From assembly GCF_003352465.1 (NCBI RefSeq), contig NZ_CP031153.1:3462987-3526986 (forward strand): a DNA stretch of 64,000 bases, read 5' to 3'. The first letter of the stretch is position 1; every line of letters starts with the position of its first letter. Positions 35,450 to 44,500 of the stretch are shown here, piece by piece. This DNA comes from Kordia sp. SMS9 (GTDB lineage: Bacteria > Bacteroidota > Bacteroidia > Flavobacteriales > Flavobacteriaceae). A program made the position numbers and the translations under genes. The notes below the pieces were generated by a model. That model saw only the letters and a program-made list of their open reading frames with translations, ran no database searches and had not been told where the DNA came from.

Positions 35450-36235
35450 TTAGTTTGCAAGCCCAGAAGCGTTTGTCAATTGTAACATACCACTTCCAAT
35501 TGGGATGGTAAACTCAACCTTGACAGGAACTTTATTAGCATCTGCCGTCATCCAAAGCGTTGCTGCTTTTAGAAAATCGCCATTGGTAATCACTTGTAAT
35601 TTGTGACACGTTTTTTGTCCTAAGTTTCCAGCATCTACGGTTTCCTTTCCAACATATCTTAGGGTTACAGGCGTTTCTTCTTTGTCAAAAATAATTTTAA
35701 ACGTTTTAGCATCTCCCACAGAAGCATTATCAATAGGAAGATTACGCACATTATACAAGGTAGAAATTACGTCCATAGCACCGTTGCTAAAACTAAAATT
35801 CTTATTTACAATCCAATCAGTTCCATCACGTCTACGCTTAATTTGCTCACTTTTAATGAGTTTTTTCTTCTGATTGTATACATATTTCATTTTCTTCTTG
35901 TAGCTTCCTTCTTGAATGTCTCTTTTGTACATGGCAGGCAACAAAGAAGATTTAGTTACATACGATTCATACACATCACGAATCTTAAAGAAAAAATCAT
36001 ACTTTTTAAAAGTGCTTGCGCGACATTTAAAGTGTAATAAGGTGTTGCTAGATGTTTTTACTTGTGAAGTCTCCATATTTACTTGTGCCAAATCCGTTAA
36101 AAAACCTGACATCTTGTAGGATGCGGTAAAAACCAATTTTTCACCGTCCTTAAAAGGCAATTGTTGTGCGTGTGCTGCTACTTGAAACAGACAAGTCACA
36201 ATCAGAAGACATACAATCTTTTTCATTCTCTTCAT
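35450..36235 (-). CDS. DUF3108 domain-containing secreted protein
   Basis: 261 residues with a signal peptide ending near AAHAQQ. The body matches the DUF3108 pattern: FKDGEKLVFTASYKMSGFLT at the start, a run of beta strands with CRASTFKKYDFFFKIRD, and a late LWMTADANKVPVKVEF. DUF3108 proteins are periplasmic or outer-membrane beta proteins of unknown role. A second in-frame ATG at 36226 (MKKIVCLL) is an equally good start. It is divergent from the gene at 36362. Confidence 0.8.
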   Translation of the reverse strand: MKRMKKIVCLLIVTCLFQVAAHAQQLPFKDGEKLVFTASYKMSGFLTDLAQVNMETSQVKTSSNTLLHFKCRASTFKKYDFFFKIRDVYESYVTKSSLLPAMYKRDIQEGSYKKKMKYVYNQKKKLIKSEQIKRRRDGTDWIVNKNFSFSNGAMDVISTLYNVRNLPIDNASVGDAKTFKIIFDKEETPVTLRYVGKETVDAGNLGQKTCHKLQVITNGDFLKAATLWMTADANKVPVKVEFTIPIGSGMLQLTNASGLAN

Positions 36236-36330
36236 TATTTAGGTGTTTTTCTTTAGTACTAACGCTATAGTATTCACTTATTGTGCCAAACTTATTTTTT
36301 TATTCGTAAGAAGCATCTGATAGCATTTTG

Positions 36331-36338
36331 TAACTTTG
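36331..36338 (+). promoter_or_regulatory. TAnnTTTG promoter box for the gene at 36362
   Basis: TAACTTTG matches the Bacteroidota -7 consensus. It predicts a start of transcription near 36345, which supports the GTG at 36362 rather than the ATG at 36281 as translation start. No clear -33 TTTG is seen at standard spacing. Confidence 0.45.
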
Positions 36339-36361
36339 GCAAAAATACACATTACAACGTA

Positions 36362-36910
36362 GTGACGAAATTAAATTTTCACAAACAAAACTTTTTTAAA
36401 AATACCTATTGTATTTTCAAAGCAGTTGACCTTCAATGGATACAAGATAAAACACCCGATTTTACGAGCCGTTCTGGAAGTCAATACTTCTACACAAACG
36501 ATGGCGTATACCGATTTTCCTCACATTGGGGACGCGCAGCTACCTGTAGATGGCGATTGCAAACAGAAACTTCAACCTTTCAAAACGGTGCAAAAGTAGG
36601 TTTTGCCAAATGGACCGATTTTTATAAAGACAATGAAGTAGAGAAATTGTATTTCGTCAAAAAAAGTGAATTCACACACAAATACGAATACTTTCACAAA
36701 AATGAACCTTCGTATAAAGATGAATATGTGTTAAGAACAGCAGGCGATACACGGAAAGTTTTACGGCAACTCAAAACGATTACTACCGAAACCAAATGGG
36801 CAAAGTACATTCCGCATGACGATTTGGAAGATGTACGCAATTACCTTATCAACGGATTGATTACGTCTAACAAAACCTTGCCTGAGTTGCGAAGAGATTA
36901 CAATTCGTAA
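36362..36910 (+). CDS. Hypothetical conserved-looking soluble protein
   Basis: 182 residues from the GTG at 36362 (VTKLNFHKQNFF). The open frame extends upstream to an ATG at 36281, but that would put a typical promoter box inside the gene. No signal peptide or TM segment. Features: LQWIQDKTPDFTSRSGSQYF, FSSHWGRAATCRWRL, and a C-terminal helix ending LPELRRDYNS. The many Trp/Arg residues and the SSHWGRAA motif suggest a small conserved family that I do not recognise. It is convergent with the DUF423 gene, with 2 nt between stops. Confidence 0.65.
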   Translation: MTKLNFHKQNFFKNTYCIFKAVDLQWIQDKTPDFTSRSGSQYFYTNDGVYRFSSHWGRAATCRWRLQTETSTFQNGAKVGFAKWTDFYKDNEVEKLYFVKKSEFTHKYEYFHKNEPSYKDEYVLRTAGDTRKVLRQLKTITTETKWAKYIPHDDLEDVRNYLINGLITSNKTLPELRRDYNS

Positions 36911-36912
36911 TT

Positions 36913-37287
36913 TTACAAAAACGAAATGCCTAATAAAATCCAACCGATGACTAACAGCAATCCGCCAAGTGGTGTAATGGGTCCTAAAAAGCGAAGTTTC
37001 TTGCCTTTGGCGCTGCTCAAACACAAACCGTAAATACTAAAAGAAAACAAAAACGTTCCGAAAATCAAACACCAAGCGGCACTTTTTTCTAGTGTTTCAG
37101 TAAAGGACAATTGAAATCCGATCACTAGCAACACAATGGCGTGATATAGTTGATATTTTACGCCAGTTTCAAAGCTTTTTAGTAAATCATCTGAAAATGT
37201 TTTCTTCAAGGCATGTGCGCCAAACGCGCCAAAAATAATGCCCAATGCGCCATACAAAGCCGCGGTGATTAATATGATTTTTTCCAT
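36913..37287 (-). CDS. DUF423 (YgdD-type) membrane protein
   Basis: 124 residues from the ATG at 37287 (MEKIILITAALYG); the frame is open to 37371, but a promoter box ends 5 nt before 37287. Four TM segments. Family marks are clear: GIIFGAFGAHALK near the N-terminus, ETGVKYQLYHAIVLL in the middle and GLCLSSAKGKKLRFLGPITPLGG near the end. The role is unknown; DUF423 proteins are small inner-membrane proteins widespread in bacteria. Confidence 0.9.
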   Translation of the reverse strand: MEKIILITAALYGALGIIFGAFGAHALKKTFSDDLLKSFETGVKYQLYHAIVLLVIGFQLSFTETLEKSAAWCLIFGTFLFSFSIYGLCLSSAKGKKLRFLGPITPLGGLLLVIGWILLGISFL

Positions 37288-37291
37288 GATG

Positions 37292-37299
37292 CAAAGGTA
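37292..37299 (-). promoter_or_regulatory. TAnnTTTG promoter box for the DUF423 gene
   Basis: TACCTTTG on the minus strand, ending 5 nt upstream of the ATG. The predicted transcription start falls at or next to the start codon, implying a leaderless or near-leaderless message. Confidence 0.45.
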
Positions 37300-37408
37300 C
37301 ATAAGATTTGTATTTCTTTGATAATGACTTCGTACACATCTTTTATCAGACCTTCTTTCATGTATGTTCATTTAAAATTTTGGTGCAAAATTTCTTTGCA
37401 AAGAGAAT

Positions 37409-37819
37409 TTACTCCTGATTCATCAACTGCTCATCGCTATACTGACAACATTTTGGCAAGTTGCTATAGGCTTCTTTATCGCCTTCCATTTTATCGGTAT
37501 CATAGCCTGCAGCAGCAATCGCTTTGTGAACAACATTTTCATTCACAACATATTCATCATACGAAATTTCAATGCTCTTTTTCTTCACATCCCAAGTAGC
37601 TTTGGCAACACCTTTCACACTATGAGCAGCTTTTTCAATGGTTTCTTTACACATCCCACAATTTCCTCGCACGCCAAAAGTTGCCATCGATAACTCTTTG
37701 CCTTTGCTATTTTTAGTAATGGTTTTTGTTTCTTCCTTTGTTTCTGCTTTAGCATCGCCTTTACAACCTACAATTGCCAAACCAGCGATCATTGCGACTA
37801 ATAAGATTCCTTTTTTCAT
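37409..37819 (-). CDS. HMA-domain metal-binding lipoprotein
   Basis: 136 residues. A lipoprotein signal (GLAIVGCKGD, Cys at about residue 19) and a Lys/Glu/Thr linker precede a heavy-metal-associated domain of the Atx1/CopZ fold. Its metal motif is GNCGMC (the usual GMxCxxC shifted) and the domain runs to about AAGYDTDKM. A second Cys pair, KCCQYS, lies near the end. It probably binds Cu(I) or another soft metal outside the inner membrane and hands it to the CusB/CusA complex encoded upstream. It is last in the efflux operon, about 97 nt from the CusB gene, from which it is separated by a 7-bp tandem repeat. Confidence 0.85.
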   Translation of the reverse strand: MKKGILLVAMIAGLAIVGCKGDAKAETKEETKTITKNSKGKELSMATFGVRGNCGMCKETIEKAAHSVKGVAKATWDVKKKSIEISYDEYVVNENVVHKAIAAAGYDTDKMEGDKEAYSNLPKCCQYSDEQLMNQE

Positions 37820-37865
37820 TTTAATTTAAATTTAGTTTATGAGTTTATGAGTTTAATAGTTTATT

Positions 37866-37918
37866 TTCAACATTCAACATTCAACATTCAACATTCAACA
37901 TTCAACATTCAACATTCA
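37866..37918. repeat. Seven tandem copies of a 7-bp repeat
   Basis: TTCAACA is repeated exactly seven times at 37866-37914; the partial eighth unit (TTCA) contains the stop codon of the CusB gene at 37916-37918. Just before it, GTTTATGA repeats twice (about 37835-37855). A perfect short repeat at a gene's end can vary by slippage. Confidence 0.9.
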
Positions 37919-39619
37919 GTGTTCATACTTCCCAACACGCAACACCTGCACCACACTTCCACAAGTCAACATCGCATCGCCAAAATACGGATTTTTAATG
38001 GTAGTTTCATTACTAATCCAATACGCACCTTTATCATTGTCCGCCATTGGACAAAATTGAATGACAACTTGCTGATCGAACGTTTTAAAATTTTTCAACA
38101 AAATAATCATATTGTCAGAAATAATTTGAAAATTTTTCCGCTGTCTTTCAATAGTAACTGCATTGTGAATTCCTTTGGAGGTTTTGTGCATAATTGCCCA
38201 AATTGAACCTGGTAAATTCCGTTGCGGAACGGTTAATTGTTCCAATGCGTTTCTAAATGCTTCACTTTTTTCGGTCGCTAACTTTTTGTCACTTGCTACC
38301 AATGCATCTTTGAGTTCCAAATACGCGTTAATGCTTGGTAGAAACGCCTTTTCAAAAGCAACATCCAGTTCAAATTCGTTGGCTGTCGTTTTTTTGACGG
38401 AAGCATCCCGATGCATCATAGACTTTTTTCCTTGCAATTGTGCCGCAGCATCTACGGTGAATGCGCCATTTGTCACAAGTTCATCAGAAGCCGTCAATCC
38501 AGAAAGTACCTCATATTGATCTTTTGTTCGATATCCCAAAACAATTTCCCTTGCTTCAAAAATAGGCTCATTCTCCTTTTTTACATACACCAACGAACGT
38601 TTTCCTGTCCACAATACCGCAGATTTCGGAATGAGCAATGCGGTACTTTTTGAAACTTCCGTGCTTAAAATTCCTGTGACAAACATGCCAGGTTTTAACT
38701 TTTGATCACGATTGTTCATTTCAACATTCACGGAAAAAGTTCGTGTTTTTACATTCAACACAGGATCAATAAAGCTAATGGTTTCCATAATTTTTTCATT
38801 CGGATTTGCGTTGGTTGAAACTGTAATCGCATCGCCTTTTTTAAGATTCCCCACTTGAGGTTCATACGCATCAAAACTTGCCCAAACCGTATTCAAATTG
38901 GAGACTTTAAACAGTGCGCCACCTTCCATGACATGATTGCCTTCTTCCACCAACTTTTCCGTCACAACGCCCGAAACACTTGCGTAAATAGGAAACTGCG
39001 TAGCTACTTTTTGAGAAGTTTCCAATTGTTGAATTTGTGCTTCTGTCAATTTCCATAATTTCAATTTGTTCCGAACGGCTTTGTACAACTCAGGTTGCGA
39101 AGCTTTCATGCGCATGGCGGTTAACAACTCTTGTTGTGTGGTGACCAATTCTGGCGAATACATCAAGGCGATTTTTTGTCCTTTGCGGACTTCTTCACCT
39201 GTAAAATTGACAAATAGTTTTTCAATGCGACCCCCAAAATGTGCGGTTTGTGTCGCATTGGTTTTTTCGTTGGCTTCAATCGTTCCGGTAAGTTTCAAAG
39301 TAGTTGAATTTGTGGTTCCTTCAGATACTTTGGTGGTTTCAATATTGGCTAAGGCAATCGCGTTTTCCGTCATGCGGAATTGATTCGGAGACAGTTCGTT
39401 ACTGCTTTCTTTTGCAGGAATTAAATCCATCCCACAAATAGGACAATCGCCCGCTTCGGGTTGCATGATTTGCGGATGCATGGAGCACGTCCACATGGTA
39501 GTTTCCGAAGTTGTTTCTTCTGTATGCGAATGGTCTTTGGTTTCTTCTCCCGAAAGGGCAAACTTCCCAACGGCAATTCCCACGATCAAAATAATGATAT
39601 AGATGACATATTTTTTCAT
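37916..39619 (-). CDS. cusB: CusB-type RND efflux periplasmic adaptor with metal-binding domain
   Basis: 567 residues. After an N-terminal TM anchor (5-20) comes a heavy-metal-binding domain at about 43-68 with MWTCSMHPQI then CPICGMDL (Cys45, His48, Cys59, Cys62, Met64). The membrane-fusion fold follows: GRIEKLFVNFTGEEVRKGQ lipoyl-like half, helical hairpin, PIYASVSGVVTEKLVEEG half, and beta barrel GDAITVS. A C-terminal DUF3347-like helical domain starts at about 415. It links CusA in the inner membrane to the TolC channel for export of soft metals. It starts 4 nt after the HMA-MauE gene. The copper/silver substrate is inferred from the Cys/Met sites. Confidence 0.92.
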   Translation of the reverse strand: MKKYVIYIIILIVGIAVGKFALSGEETKDHSHTEETTSETTMWTCSMHPQIMQPEAGDCPICGMDLIPAKESSNELSPNQFRMTENAIALANIETTKVSEGTTNSTTLKLTGTIEANEKTNATQTAHFGGRIEKLFVNFTGEEVRKGQKIALMYSPELVTTQQELLTAMRMKASQPELYKAVRNKLKLWKLTEAQIQQLETSQKVATQFPIYASVSGVVTEKLVEEGNHVMEGGALFKVSNLNTVWASFDAYEPQVGNLKKGDAITVSTNANPNEKIMETISFIDPVLNVKTRTFSVNVEMNNRDQKLKPGMFVTGILSTEVSKSTALLIPKSAVLWTGKRSLVYVKKENEPIFEAREIVLGYRTKDQYEVLSGLTASDELVTNGAFTVDAAAQLQGKKSMMHRDASVKKTTANEFELDVAFEKAFLPSINAYLELKDALVASDKKLATEKSEAFRNALEQLTVPQRNLPGSIWAIMHKTSKGIHNAVTIERQRKNFQIISDNMIILLKNFKTFDQQVVIQFCPMADNDKGAYWISNETTIKNPYFGDAMLTCGSVVQVLRVGKYEH

Positions 39620-39623
39620 AAGG

Positions 39624-40343
39624 CTAAAAATATAAGTTGATGAGCATCCAAACTGCCATCACGAGCATGATGGAGTTTTCAATAAATGTCGCTTTGGTCA
39701 TAGGCAATTTCAACGCTGTTCCCAAACACGCACATTGAATGGTTTTTTTATCTAACAATGCTTTGGAAACACCAATTGTGGTAATTCCTAAAATGACAAT
39801 CGTAGCGATTAATGCGATCGGAATTTCAAAGCGAAATAAAAACATAAGCCCGAGCGCAACTTCCAAAAAAGGATAGATCCACGCATACGCGGGAATTTGC
39901 TTTGCCAACGGATCGTACATTTGAAACGAAGTTGGAAATCCTTTATAATCCAACAACTTGAAGAAGCTAAATACAATGTAAAACAGTCCCATAAAATCGA
40001 GCATGAATGCTGCTGTAGACCAACTTTTTACGTGCATCAAAATGCTCGCTGTGGTGATGTAAAAGAAGATCAAAAACAACGGAAACAATTGTTGCAACTC
40101 ACTCTTTTCTTGGGTTTTTGTCGTTTCAAACAAGTTTTGTGTCTCGGTTTGAACGGTATATTTTTCGGGCAATGCCGCTTGTATTGTTTTGGCATCGAGT
40201 GGTGAAGAAGCTTCAATTGCTGCTTCAGATGTTTCTAAATTCACGCTTGCCGCGATCACATTATCCAAATTATTCAAAATACTTTCTACTTTGCTCCGGC
40301 AACCGTTGCAGGTCATTCCGTGGATGATATAGGTCTGTTTCAT
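39624..40343 (-). CDS. HMA domain fused to a MauE/DoxX-like membrane domain
   Basis: 239 residues. The first 70 residues are a heavy-metal-associated domain with IHGMTCNGC (CxxC at about 12-15). Four TM segments follow (about 88-106, 112-130, 150-170 and 172-190), then QCACLGTALKLP, matching the CxCxG motif of MauE/DoxX-type proteins, and a final TM. This fusion is typical of Bacteroidota metal operons and may pass metal or electrons in the inner membrane. It lies 6 nt after the TolC gene and 4 nt before CusB. Confidence 0.85.
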   Translation of the reverse strand: MKQTYIIHGMTCNGCRSKVESILNNLDNVIAASVNLETSEAAIEASSPLDAKTIQAALPEKYTVQTETQNLFETTKTQEKSELQQLFPLFLIFFYITTASILMHVKSWSTAAFMLDFMGLFYIVFSFFKLLDYKGFPTSFQMYDPLAKQIPAYAWIYPFLEVALGLMFLFRFEIPIALIATIVILGITTIGVSKALLDKKTIQCACLGTALKLPMTKATFIENSIMLVMAVWMLINLYF

Positions 40344-40349
40344 GTGTTT

Positions 40350-41573
40350 TTACTTTGCAATTAAAAATTCAAGGATCGCACTGTTGGTGAGACTGGTATT
40401 GATGTCGTTCACTTTTTGCAATTCAAAATTCAATGCCAATTCGTCCAGCGACAACAACTGTTCAAAGTCCATCGTGCCTGTTTGATACGCTGCTAATATC
40501 ACTTCTTTGGCTTGATTGGCTTGCGCGATGTTTTCGTTTTGTGTCTTTATACTTTCGGCAGCATTTTTCAATTTATTCTTGGCTTGTTCGTAGGCAATGA
40601 GCAATTGATTTTTAACGGTCGTTCTCGTTTGCACAATTGCTTCTTGTTGTAATTGTAATTGTTTTTGCTTCGCGATGTGTTTGTTATTAAAGATAGGAAT
40701 TGAAACGGTTACCATCGGCATGATAATATCTTTTCCATTATCAGGAAGCGAAATGCCCGAACGTTCTGCCACCAGCACATAATCGAGTCCAAAACCAAAG
40801 GTAGGATTTCCTTCTTTCTTCGCGACTAATTCCGATTGTTGCAACGCAATTTCTTGTGCGTTCAATTGTTGCAACTTCGGATTGTTTTCAATCGTTTCTT
40901 TATTCGTAAACCAAGAAGCTTCTTGAATCTGTAGGGAATCTAACAGCAAAACTTCATTCGCAATTGGTCTGTTCAGCAACAGATTAAATTGTACTTTCTT
41001 ACTTTGCATGTCTTCCGAAATCTCTTGAAACTGTTGTTGCAACGTATTTTTCTTCATTTTAATATGCAATACGTCTACCATGTCCGTACGATTGTTTTCG
41101 AGTTCATTCAACGCTAACTTTTCATAGGTATCCAAAATGGCAATATGCTGTTGGGTAATGCGGTGTTTTTGTTGCAAAGAATACAAATTATAGTATGCTA
41201 CTTTTACATTCAGTCGCAACTGTCGCCTTAAAAATTCAATCTCACTTTCTTTGGCAACAGCCAGTAATTTTGCCTGTTCTTTCTTCGCGCCAAGCATTCC
41301 AAACCAAGGAATTTGCTGACTTGCCGAAAAACGCGCTCTTTGTGGTCCCACTCTGGTTTCTACGGCTTGCGCAAACACGCCAATGCCCAATTGTGTATTG
41401 GGTAAGCTTCCAACTTCGTTTACTTTTTCCAACGCACTTTCGTATTGCAATTGTTCTGCTAAAATTTCGGAGCTATTTTTTTCGGCTTCCGCCAGATAGG
41501 TTTCTAAGGTTTGTCCGTTGCTATATTGAACCCACCCTAAACAAACGAATATGTATATGATTTTATGCTTCAT
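40350..41573 (-). CDS. TolC-family outer-membrane efflux protein (CusC-like)
   Basis: 407 residues with a signal peptide (IYIFVCLGWVQYSNGQ). Two TolC-type halves each contain long coiled helices (about 100-180 and 290-380). GSLPNTQLGIGVF and NPTFGFGLDYV are the short beta-strand loops of the barrel. It forms the outer-membrane channel for the CusBA complex. Its start overlaps the 3' end of the CusA gene by 11 nt. Confidence 0.9.
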   Translation of the reverse strand: MKHKIIYIFVCLGWVQYSNGQTLETYLAEAEKNSSEILAEQLQYESALEKVNEVGSLPNTQLGIGVFAQAVETRVGPQRARFSASQQIPWFGMLGAKKEQAKLLAVAKESEIEFLRRQLRLNVKVAYYNLYSLQQKHRITQQHIAILDTYEKLALNELENNRTDMVDVLHIKMKKNTLQQQFQEISEDMQSKKVQFNLLLNRPIANEVLLLDSLQIQEASWFTNKETIENNPKLQQLNAQEIALQQSELVAKKEGNPTFGFGLDYVLVAERSGISLPDNGKDIIMPMVTVSIPIFNNKHIAKQKQLQLQQEAIVQTRTTVKNQLLIAYEQAKNKLKNAAESIKTQNENIAQANQAKEVILAAYQTGTMDFEQLLSLDELALNFELQKVNDINTSLTNSAILEFLIAK

Positions 41574-44500
41574 CTGTATGTTTTTTTAATTGAATTTCTT
41601 GATACCAACTATACAAAACTGGCACGACAAATAAGGTAATCAGTGCAATTAGCATTCCGCCAAAACTAGGAATCGCCATCGGAATCATAATATCACTTCC
41701 GCGTCCAGTAGACGTTAAAATTGGTAGCAATGCTAACAACGTTGTGGCTGTCGTCATTAAACACGGACGAATTCGTTTCTTTCCGGCTTCTACCACTGCA
41801 TTTTGTACTGCTTCTTTCGTTTTTGGAAGTTTTTTGGTAAAATTTTGTTGCAGATAGGTTGCCATAATTACGCCGTCATCGGTGGCAATTCCAAACAGCG
41901 CAATAAATCCTACCCAAACGGCGACACTCAGGTTGATGGTTTCTATTTGAAACAAATCGCGCAGATTACTTCCGAAGAGTTCAATGTTGAGAAACCACGA
42001 TTGTCCGTACAGCCAAATCATGATGAATCCGCCTGCAAACGCGACTGCAATTCCCACAAAGATAAATAACGATGTTGCGATCGATTTAAACTGAAAATAC
42101 AGAATCAAAAAGATGATCAACAATACGATTGGAACAATAATCATCAATGTTTTTTCGGCGCGCACTTGCTGTTCATACGTTCCAGAAAACTCATAACTTA
42201 CACCTTTCGGTACGAGTAAGCTTCCTTCGTTAATGCGTTCTTTTAGTAAAGCTTGCAACTGTTCTACCAAAGTCACTTCCGCAATGTCTGATTGCTTGTT
42301 GAATAATACATAACTCACCAAAAACGTATCTTCACTTTTGATCATTTGTGGTCCTTTTTCATATTGTATGGAAACAATATCTTTCAGTAAAATTTCGGAA
42401 CCGTTTGGCAGCGGAATGTAGATGTTTTCCAAATCGCTCGGATTGGCGCGTAATTCTCGCGGATAGCGTACACGCACATTATACCGTTCGCGACCTTCAA
42501 TGGTTTGTGTCACCACTTTTCCACCAATGGCAACTTCCAAAATATCTTGTACAGCTTTGATCGACAGTCCATACCGCGCAATTTCTTCCCGATGGATGTC
42601 TAAAATCAAATACGGTTTTCCAATCAAGCGTTCGGCAAAAACGGTTTCTTTTTTCACTTGGGGAACTTCTTGTAATAGTTGTTCCAATTCCAAGCCAAAG
42701 GCTTCAATCTGTTCTAAGGTTTGTCCCTTAATTTTAATGCCCATTGGCGAACGCATGCCTGTTTGTAGCATAATCAGGCGTGTTTCAATTGGTTGTAATT
42801 TCGGTGCTGAGGTAATGCTTGGCAATTTGGTATTTTGTACAATTTCATTCCAAATGTCATCGGGCGATTGTATGTGCGGTCGCCAATTGCGGTAGAATTC
42901 GCCGTTTTCGTCAGGGATTAAGTCTTTAGCAGAAATACGTTTCGAAGCGGTTCTCGATACAACGCTCGTTCCTCGCGCCACTCGAACTGACGTATTGTTT
43001 TTGTTGCTCGTTTCTATCGTTCCTCGAACTGACGTGTTGTTTTCGTTTGTCACATCGAGCGCAGTCGAGATGTCTTTGGTGTTCTCAACTGCATTCGAAC
43101 TGACATTTTTATAATCTCTACGTATAAATTCACCATCTTCATTCACCTTAAAACGCTGCGGTTTGCCGTTTTCATCCAGCATATATTTAGGTTTGTAATG
43201 AATGATGTTTTCATACATCGACAACGGCGCAGGATCGAGCGCACTTTCCACACGACCCGCTTTTCCAACTACGGTTTCAATTTCAGGAATGTTGGCAACT
43301 GCCATGTCCAACTGCTGTAAAATTTGCTTATTTTGTTCAATTCCTGCATGTGGAAGCGAGGTTGGCATGAGTAAAAATGAACCTTCATTGAGCGCAGGCA
43401 TGAATTCTTTTCCTGTGTTTTGCCAGATAGAAACTCCTGCAATGAGGATCAATAGTGGCAGACTTAAAAACAGAAGTTTATGCGATAATGCCCAGCGTAA
43501 TAGTTTTTCGTAATATTTGATGAATACGGTAAACGTTCCAATTACCAAAGCACAAGTCAATGCGACAAAAATAAAATTGGTTCCTAATGCGTTTGTGTAG
43601 CCTAGCGGTCGCCAATAGATTGTTAACAAGATCAGTAAGGTGCAAATAGCAGTAATGATATGAATTCTTTTCTGTGTTTTTTCTGTGATGATCTTTTGAG
43701 TCGCTAGAATATTCGTCACTCCAAAAACAGCCAATGCCATCGCGAGATAAATTCCGTATACCATTGCATAGATACTTACGGCTATGACAAGCACATTTAG
43801 CAACAGTGTGAAACGTTTGCGTGTCGATTTCCATCCAAAAACCCATGCCGCCATTGCGGGTAAGACAAAGAGCGTGATGATGATTGCAGCGACAAGTGCC
43901 ATCGTTTTGGTGTAGGCGAGTGGACTGAATAGTTTTCCTTCGGCACCAACCAGCATAAATACAGGAATAAAACTCACAATCGTGGTTAGGACTGCCGTCA
44001 GAATTGCGCCTGAAACTTCCGAAGTCGCTTTGTACACCAATGCATTGATTGGTGTGTTTTCAGTATCTTCTTCCAAATGGCGCGTGATGTTTTCTATCAA
44101 TACAATGCCCATATCGACCATCGTACCAATGGCGATGGCAATTCCAGAAAGTGCGACAATGTTTGCGTCTACATTTCCGAGTTTCATCGCAATGAACACC
44201 ACCAAAACCGCCACAGGCAGAATACTGGCAATGAGCAACGAAGCGCGCAAATTGAACACCATGATGACAATGATGAGCAACGTAATTAGGATTTCAAGCG
44301 ATAAGGCTTCTTCTAGTGTGTGCAGCGTTTCTTGAATTAATTCGGTACGATCGTAAAACGGAACTATTGTCAATTGCGAAGTGCGTCCGTCTTTTAAAAT
44401 TTTCGTCGGCAAGCCGCTACTAATCGTTTGTATTTTTTCTTTTACATTGTTGATGACTTGCATCGGATTCGCACCATAGCGAGCTACCACAACACCGCCG

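Noticed and set aside
36281..36361. Upstream ATG start for the 182-residue gene
   Set aside because: A TAnnTTTG promoter box at 36331-36338 lies inside this extension, and the extra residues show no conserved character.
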